From Cohnella zeiphila (GTDB taxonomy: Bacteria > Bacillota > Bacilli > Paenibacillales > Paenibacillaceae): DNA of 64,000 nt. Within the stretch, counting starts at the first letter, position 1; every line of letters starts with the position of its first letter. The notes below the pieces were generated by a model that worked only from the letters and a program-made list of their open reading frames with translations, did not search any database and was not told where the DNA came from. Shown piece after piece: positions 59,951-64,000 of the stretch. The DNA lies in NCBI RefSeq assembly GCF_014212055.1, contig NZ_JACJVO010000002.1:62001-126000 (forward strand). The letters are read 5' to 3'. Position numbers and translations under genes: made by a program.

Positions 59951-61795
59951 CTACGATTTCTCCTCTCTCCCCTTCAGACCGGACGATTCAAGGGAGGCTT
60001 GCGCGTAAATGTCGTAACGGCATCGCTCCAGCGGCAGCCGAACGATGGCCTTCGTCCCTTCGCCTTCCCGGCTGCCGACGGTCAGATCGGCTTCTTCGCC
60101 GTAGCAGAGGCGAATCCGGGTCATCACATTGCGCAGGCCGAACAGATCGTTTTTCTCCTCCGGCTGGAGCGACAGCAGCCGAATATGGCGGCGGCGCAAT
60201 TCCCCCAGCTCGGCCTGTACGTAGGCGATCCGCTCCGCCGTCATCCCCCTGCCGTTGTCGGCGACCGACAGCTCCAGGAACTCGCCGTCCACCCGTCCGC
60301 CGACCGCGAGCCGGCCTCCTTCGCTGCAGCCTTCCATGCCGTGCAAAATCGCGTTCTCCACCAGCGGCTGCAGCAGCAGCTTCAGCACCGGCACCTCCGC
60401 CGCCTCCGGCCCGATCCGGTATTCGACCTCGAAGCTGTCGAGGAACTTGAGCTGCTGGATGCGCACGTAGTAGTTCAGATGCTCGATGCTCTCCCGCACC
60501 GTGATGACGTCATTGCCTTTGTTAAGGCTCAGCCGGAAGAACTTCGACAGGTTGAGCACCATTTCCCCGATCTCTTCCGCCTCGTAATTTTGCGACGTCC
60601 AGTAGATCGAGTCGAGCGTATTGTACAGAAAATGCGGATTGATCTGAGACTGCAGAAACTTCAGCTCGGTCTGGGCCAGATGAAGCTGCTGCTCGTAGTG
60701 GTTCTCGATCAGGTGCTTCTGGTTGAGCGTCATCTGGTTGAACGTCTCGGTCAGGAAGCCGAGCTCGTCCTTCCGTTTGTAATCGATTTTCACGTCGAGC
60801 ATGCCGGCGCTGATCTGCTTCATCCCCTTCATGAGCTTCTTGACCGGGGAGGCGATTCCTTTGTACACCGTCCAGGAGATGATGAAGGCCAGCACGATGC
60901 TAAGGCCGGCGATCAGGTACAAGTACCTTTGAATCGATTCGGTCCGCCGGAACACCTCGTGCTTCGGCTGCACGATCGTCATCTGCCAATTCGAATAATT
61001 GGAGCGGATCGTGACGGACAGCAGCTCCGAACCGCCCCGCTCGGCGGCCTTTGCCGTCTCGGCGCTGCCTTCTCCGACGATGAGGCTCCCGTCCTGCCCG
61101 TACAGCGACACGTACGCGTTCGCCGTCGGCAGCAGCGACTTGACCGTCGACCGCAGCTCCGACTGATCCAGCGAGATGATAAGCGCATTGGGCTGCCTGC
61201 GCTGATTGTACAAATCCATCGACCGAACGAGCGAGAGCCTGTCGTTAAAGATCGATTGGGCGCCCGAATCGCCCCCCCTCGTTCCGATGCGGCCGGATTC
61301 GTATAAAATGCCCGATCCGATGCGGTTGATCGTGTCCGTCAGCCACTGCCGCTCCTCCGCCTCCGGCTGCCGCGAACCGTAGCCTGTCGTCAATAGCGTG
61401 TTGGACGCCTCGTGGTAGATCGATATTTTCTGAACGAACTGGTTGCTCAGCTTGATGTTGGACATCTGTTTAAGAATCTGGGCGAAGTCGAGGATCGACT
61501 TCGAGGTCAGCTTGGCGCCGCTGCCTTCCAGCAAGGAGATGACGTTCGGGTCGGTAGCGATAATGGTCGACAACTGCTCCACGTTCAGCAGCGTCAAATC
61601 CAGGCTGTCCATCGTGGAGGAGAGCGCCAGCTGCGACCGTTCGACCGCCTGGTCGTACAGGACGTGTTTGGACTGCTCGACCGCGTACATGCCGACGCCC
61701 GTGAGCGGCAGCAGCAGGATGAGAAAATAGCACGTAAGACGGAATTGGATGTTCTGCGAGAACATCCGGCGCACGCCGGTCGGTCCGATCCTCAT
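59951..61795 (-). CDS. YesM-type sensor histidine kinase
   Basis: A 614-residue kinase: a membrane segment near residues 20-40, a large extracellular sensor region to about 290, a second segment (SIVLAFIISWTVYKG), a HAMP linker, and the LytS/YesM kinase core with phospho-His in QINPHFLYNTLDSI and an ATPase domain with VENAILHGM and NDLFGLRNVMTR. The ATG overlaps the binding-protein stop region (TGATATG), with GGAG upstream. Partner of the response regulator directly downstream. Confidence 0.95.
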   Translation of the reverse strand: MRIGPTGVRRMFSQNIQFRLTCYFLILLLPLTGVGMYAVEQSKHVLYDQAVERSQLALSSTMDSLDLTLLNVEQLSTIIATDPNVISLLEGSGAKLTSKSILDFAQILKQMSNIKLSNQFVQKISIYHEASNTLLTTGYGSRQPEAEERQWLTDTINRIGSGILYESGRIGTRGGDSGAQSIFNDRLSLVRSMDLYNQRRQPNALIISLDQSELRSTVKSLLPTANAYVSLYGQDGSLIVGEGSAETAKAAERGGSELLSVTIRSNYSNWQMTIVQPKHEVFRRTESIQRYLYLIAGLSIVLAFIISWTVYKGIASPVKKLMKGMKQISAGMLDVKIDYKRKDELGFLTETFNQMTLNQKHLIENHYEQQLHLAQTELKFLQSQINPHFLYNTLDSIYWTSQNYEAEEIGEMVLNLSKFFRLSLNKGNDVITVRESIEHLNYYVRIQQLKFLDSFEVEYRIGPEAAEVPVLKLLLQPLVENAILHGMEGCSEGGRLAVGGRVDGEFLELSVADNGRGMTAERIAYVQAELGELRRRHIRLLSLQPEEKNDLFGLRNVMTRIRLCYGEEADLTVGSREGEGTKAIVRLPLERCRYDIYAQASLESSGLKGREEKS

Positions 61796-61796
61796 A

Positions 61797-63314
61797 TCAA
61801 TTCTCCGTCCCTTGCTTGGACTGGCGATACCAATCGTTGACTTCCCGGGTTATCTCCGCTCCTCCGTTCGCATACCACTGCGCGGCATAATCGTCGAACG
61901 CCTCCAAGGGTACGAGCCCCATGACGATCCGGTCGAACACGTCCTGCAAATCTTTCAGCTTGGCTCCGTACTGGCTCATCGACGGCGTCGGCGCGCCGGT
62001 GAACGCATCCGGCATCAGATGCTCGTCGATCCGCTTCAGGTTGTCGTTCAGATGGAACGGACCGAGCGAGTCGAGCCGCCGGGCGTTCAGCGCCGGATTG
62101 TCGAAGTCCGCCAGCGATTGGTAGATGCCGCGATATTGCTGCTGGTTATGCTTCGCAAAGTCCGTCGCCATGACCCCGTCCTTCATCGTCCAGACGTCGT
62201 TCTCGAAGCCGAGCTTTAACGTTTTGTAGCCTTCGCCGGCGATAAAATCAAGCATCCGGATCGCTCCCGCGGGATTGGCGCTCCCTTTGGGCACGACGTT
62301 GTAGGAGCGGATCGGGTTGTTGCCGTAGACGCCTTGCAGGCCGTCCGGTCCGACCGGATCATCCAGCGCGATCCACTCCTCCCCCGGATGGTGGTCCATG
62401 CTGTCCTTGATCGCTCCTCTCGTATCGTACCAGGTCGCCGAATAGAGCCCGACTTTGCCCGATCGGACCTTGTCCGCCAAGGTGGCCGTCTCGTTCAGCG
62501 GATACTGCGGATCCATCAGCCCTTCCGAGTACAGGCGCCGCAAAAATTCAAGCGCATTCTTCGTCTCCGGGAGAACGTTGCCGTATACCAGTTTGCCGTC
62601 GCGTTCGAGCCACTGGTCGAGCTGCGTGCCGAAAGCGCCGAAGAACGGACTCGACCGTCCCAGATGTTCCGTCAGAATCAGCCCGTACGTGTCATCGATG
62701 CCATTGCCGTCGGGGTCGTCCTTCGCGAACGCCTTGATCGCCTCGTAATATTGCTCCAGCGTCCGGGGCGGCGCAAGTCCCAGCCGGTCCAGCCAATCCT
62801 TGCGCGCATACATCAGCTCGGTCCCGTCTGTCTCGGACAAGCTAGGAACCGCATAGATGCGGCCGTCGTAACGGACGCGATCCCACAGCTCTTCCGGGAT
62901 GTTGGCCAGCAGGTGCTTGCCGTACTGCCGGAGCCAATCGTCCAGCGGCAGCAGATCGCCTCGCCTGGCGTAATTGTCCACCCACACGCCGCTGACGGCA
63001 TTGATCAAATCCGGCGCATTCCCCGACGCCATGATGACGTTCAGCTTCTCCTCGTACGCATCTTCCGGAGGGAGCAGGACGTCGACGTCCAGTCCGGTTG
63101 CCTGCTCGATAAAATCCAGGTACGGATTGTGGTTCTCGTCCAGGCCGTCGGGAAAAGCGAGATCCATGCCGTACAAGACGGCCGATACGTCCGTGCGGCC
63201 GCTTGCGGACCGGGCGCCGGTATCGGACGCGGGCTGCGAATCGCTGCAGGCGGCCAACAGCAGTGCGCCTGAGAGCGGGATGGCCAAGAGGCTTCGTCTC
63301 CGCTTACCTTGCAT
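61797..63314 (-). CDS. Substrate-binding lipoprotein upstream of the two-component pair
   Basis: The product has 505 residues. After KRRRS, a signal peptide ends LLLAAC (Cys23). The mature part is an LplA-type binding protein with a long DPDGNGIDDTYGLILTEHLG region, which reads like a Ca-binding loop of the dockerin/EF-hand form seen in such proteins, and a C-terminal MVKLG-type tail (YAAQWYANGGAEITREVNDW). ATG 63314 is preferred as AGGAG is 10 bases before it; 63323 is too close. It may feed ligand information to the kinase encoded next, as a sensing partner rather than an importer part. No permease is beside it. Confidence 0.88.
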   Translation of the reverse strand: MQGKRRRSLLAIPLSGALLLAACSDSQPASDTGARSASGRTDVSAVLYGMDLAFPDGLDENHNPYLDFIEQATGLDVDVLLPPEDAYEEKLNVIMASGNAPDLINAVSGVWVDNYARRGDLLPLDDWLRQYGKHLLANIPEELWDRVRYDGRIYAVPSLSETDGTELMYARKDWLDRLGLAPPRTLEQYYEAIKAFAKDDPDGNGIDDTYGLILTEHLGRSSPFFGAFGTQLDQWLERDGKLVYGNVLPETKNALEFLRRLYSEGLMDPQYPLNETATLADKVRSGKVGLYSATWYDTRGAIKDSMDHHPGEEWIALDDPVGPDGLQGVYGNNPIRSYNVVPKGSANPAGAIRMLDFIAGEGYKTLKLGFENDVWTMKDGVMATDFAKHNQQQYRGIYQSLADFDNPALNARRLDSLGPFHLNDNLKRIDEHLMPDAFTGAPTPSMSQYGAKLKDLQDVFDRIVMGLVPLEAFDDYAAQWYANGGAEITREVNDWYRQSKQGTEN

Positions 63315-63354
63315 ACCCGGCATTCTCCTCCCTCTGAAGGATGGCAATAGTGGC

Positions 63355-63390
63355 AAAAAACCGCCCCCAGGCCGAAGCCTGCGGGGCGGC
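63355..63390 (-). terminator. Terminator after divIVA
   Basis: CCGCCCCGCAGGC and GCCTGGGGGCGG pair with a TTCG loop, followed leftward by TTTTTTG. Only about 40 bp remain to the start of the next gene. Confidence 0.88.
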
Positions 63391-63447
63391 TTAATCGCAG
63401 CCGTGCCGACAAATCATGATGGCGACCGCATACATGGCGGCGGAACG

Positions 63448-63936
63448 CTACTCCAGCTCGCGGACGCGGGCTTCGTTCGATTCGAGCGATTCCCAGCCGT
63501 CTTGGCTGAGCAGGTCGAGCTGGGTCTCGACGAGCGCGCGGAAGCGGGCGCGGTAGATGGCCGCTTGCTTTTTCAGCTCTTCGACCTCCATCGCCACCTT
63601 GCGCGACTTGACGAGCGAGTCGTTGACGATGCGGTCGGCATTCTTCTCCGCTTCCTTCACGATGAGCTGAGCTTCCTTCTTGGCGTTGTTCTTCAGCTCG
63701 TCCGCGGCTTCCTGCGCCACGATGATCGTCTTGCTGAGCGTCTCCTCGATGTTGGCGAAATGCCCGAGCTTCTCCTGATGCACCGAGAGCTGAGCCTGCA
63801 AATCTTTGTTCTCGCGGATCAGCGACTCGTAATCTTTAATGATCTGATCTAGAAATTCATTGACCTCGTCCTCGTCATAACCGCGCAGTCGCTTGGAAAA
63901 TTCCTTGTTATGAATATCGAGTGGAGTAAGTGGCAT
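63448..63936 (-). CDS. divIVA: DivIVA-family cell division/pole protein
   Basis: The product has 162 residues. The N-terminal signature PLTPLDIHNKEFSKRLRGYDEDEVNEF is the lipid-binding DivIVA domain, followed by a long coiled coil to about residue 130 and a short tail. It marks curved membranes at septa and poles. In Bacillus it lies directly before ileS; here about 16 kb separate them. AGGAGGTACTTCGCA precedes the ATG. The remaining 64 bases to the right edge hold no gene I can name. Confidence 0.96.
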   Translation of the reverse strand: MPLTPLDIHNKEFSKRLRGYDEDEVNEFLDQIIKDYESLIRENKDLQAQLSVHQEKLGHFANIEETLSKTIIVAQEAADELKNNAKKEAQLIVKEAEKNADRIVNDSLVKSRKVAMEVEELKKQAAIYRARFRALVETQLDLLSQDGWESLESNEARVRELE

Positions 63937-64000
63937 TGCGAAGTACCTCCTGTGCTCATGGTCCGGCTCCGTTCTCTCCCTTGAATTCGACGGAAGACGG

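Noticed and set aside
63937..64000. Possible C-terminal end of a YlmH-like gene on the minus strand
   Set aside because: An open frame stops at about 63958, but the 14 residues visible do not show a family pattern.

Overview
The window looks like a chromosome segment of a high-GC, spore-forming, Gram-positive bacterium of the Paenibacillaceae (Paenibacillus or Cohnella type). This is inferred, not proven, from: a PyrR-type attenuator, an isoleucine T-box leader, the divIVA, ileS, lspA, rluD and pyr genes together, S-layer-homology proteins, YesM/YesN-type two-component pairs, Lpl-type sugar permeases without their own ATPase, a YteA-type zinc finger protein, and strong Shine-Dalgarno sequences. 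GC content looks close to 60 percent by eye; it was not computed.

Layout. 0-2.3 kb: the start of a substrate-binding lipoprotein, a DUF402 protein, three tRNAs (Leu, Ile2, fMet) and two small genes. 2.3-11.2 kb (minus strand): a MacAB-like export operon (ATPase, lipoprotein adaptor, large FtsX-type permease, second ATPase with an AbrB-like tail) followed by two paralogous substrate-binding lipoproteins. 11.4-16.2 kb: glnS, a lipoprotein of glycoside hydrolase family 3, and an SLH-anchored GH18 protein. 16.3-19.2 kb: a three-gene ABC-2 exporter operon behind a leader that looks like a ykkC-class riboswitch with terminator. 19.2-19.4 kb: a 53-bp tandem repeat array. 19.4-27.6 kb: the pyrimidine operon pyrR-pyrC-carA-carB-pyrF-pyrE under a PyrR attenuator, without pyrB, pyrK or pyrD. 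27.6-31.9 kb: dapL, rluD, lspA, a YteA-like gene and a DUF5665 gene.

31.9-43.9 kb: a 12-gene minus-strand operon starting with a GntR/HutC repressor. It joins a sugar ABC importer to two dehydrogenase/isomerase-type sugar enzymes, an M20 deacylase, a threonine-synthase-like PLP enzyme, RidA, a metallo-hydrolase, a SIS isomerase and an FGGY kinase. I infer that it takes up and breaks down a compound with both a sugar and an acylated amino acid part; this is the best candidate here for an undescribed pathway. 44.2-47.6 kb: ileS behind an isoleucine T-box. 47.7-52.8 kb: a secreted protein of unknown function and a TIM-barrel/FAD/Gfo-Idh module, each preceded by a copy of the same 78-bp element. 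52.9-54.5 kb: a divergent TetR/PanE-like pair. 54.6-63.3 kb: an Lpl-type importer, a YesN/YesM two-component pair and another substrate-binding lipoprotein. 63.4-63.9 kb: divIVA.

The housekeeping series divIVA, ileS, lspA, rluD, pyr is compact in Bacillus. Here it is spread out by two carbohydrate-related blocks (31.9-43.9 and 47.7-63.4 kb), which I read as insertions. LspA (signal peptidase II) would mature the many lipoproteins encoded here, and the importers without ATPases probably share an MsmX-type ATPase encoded elsewhere.
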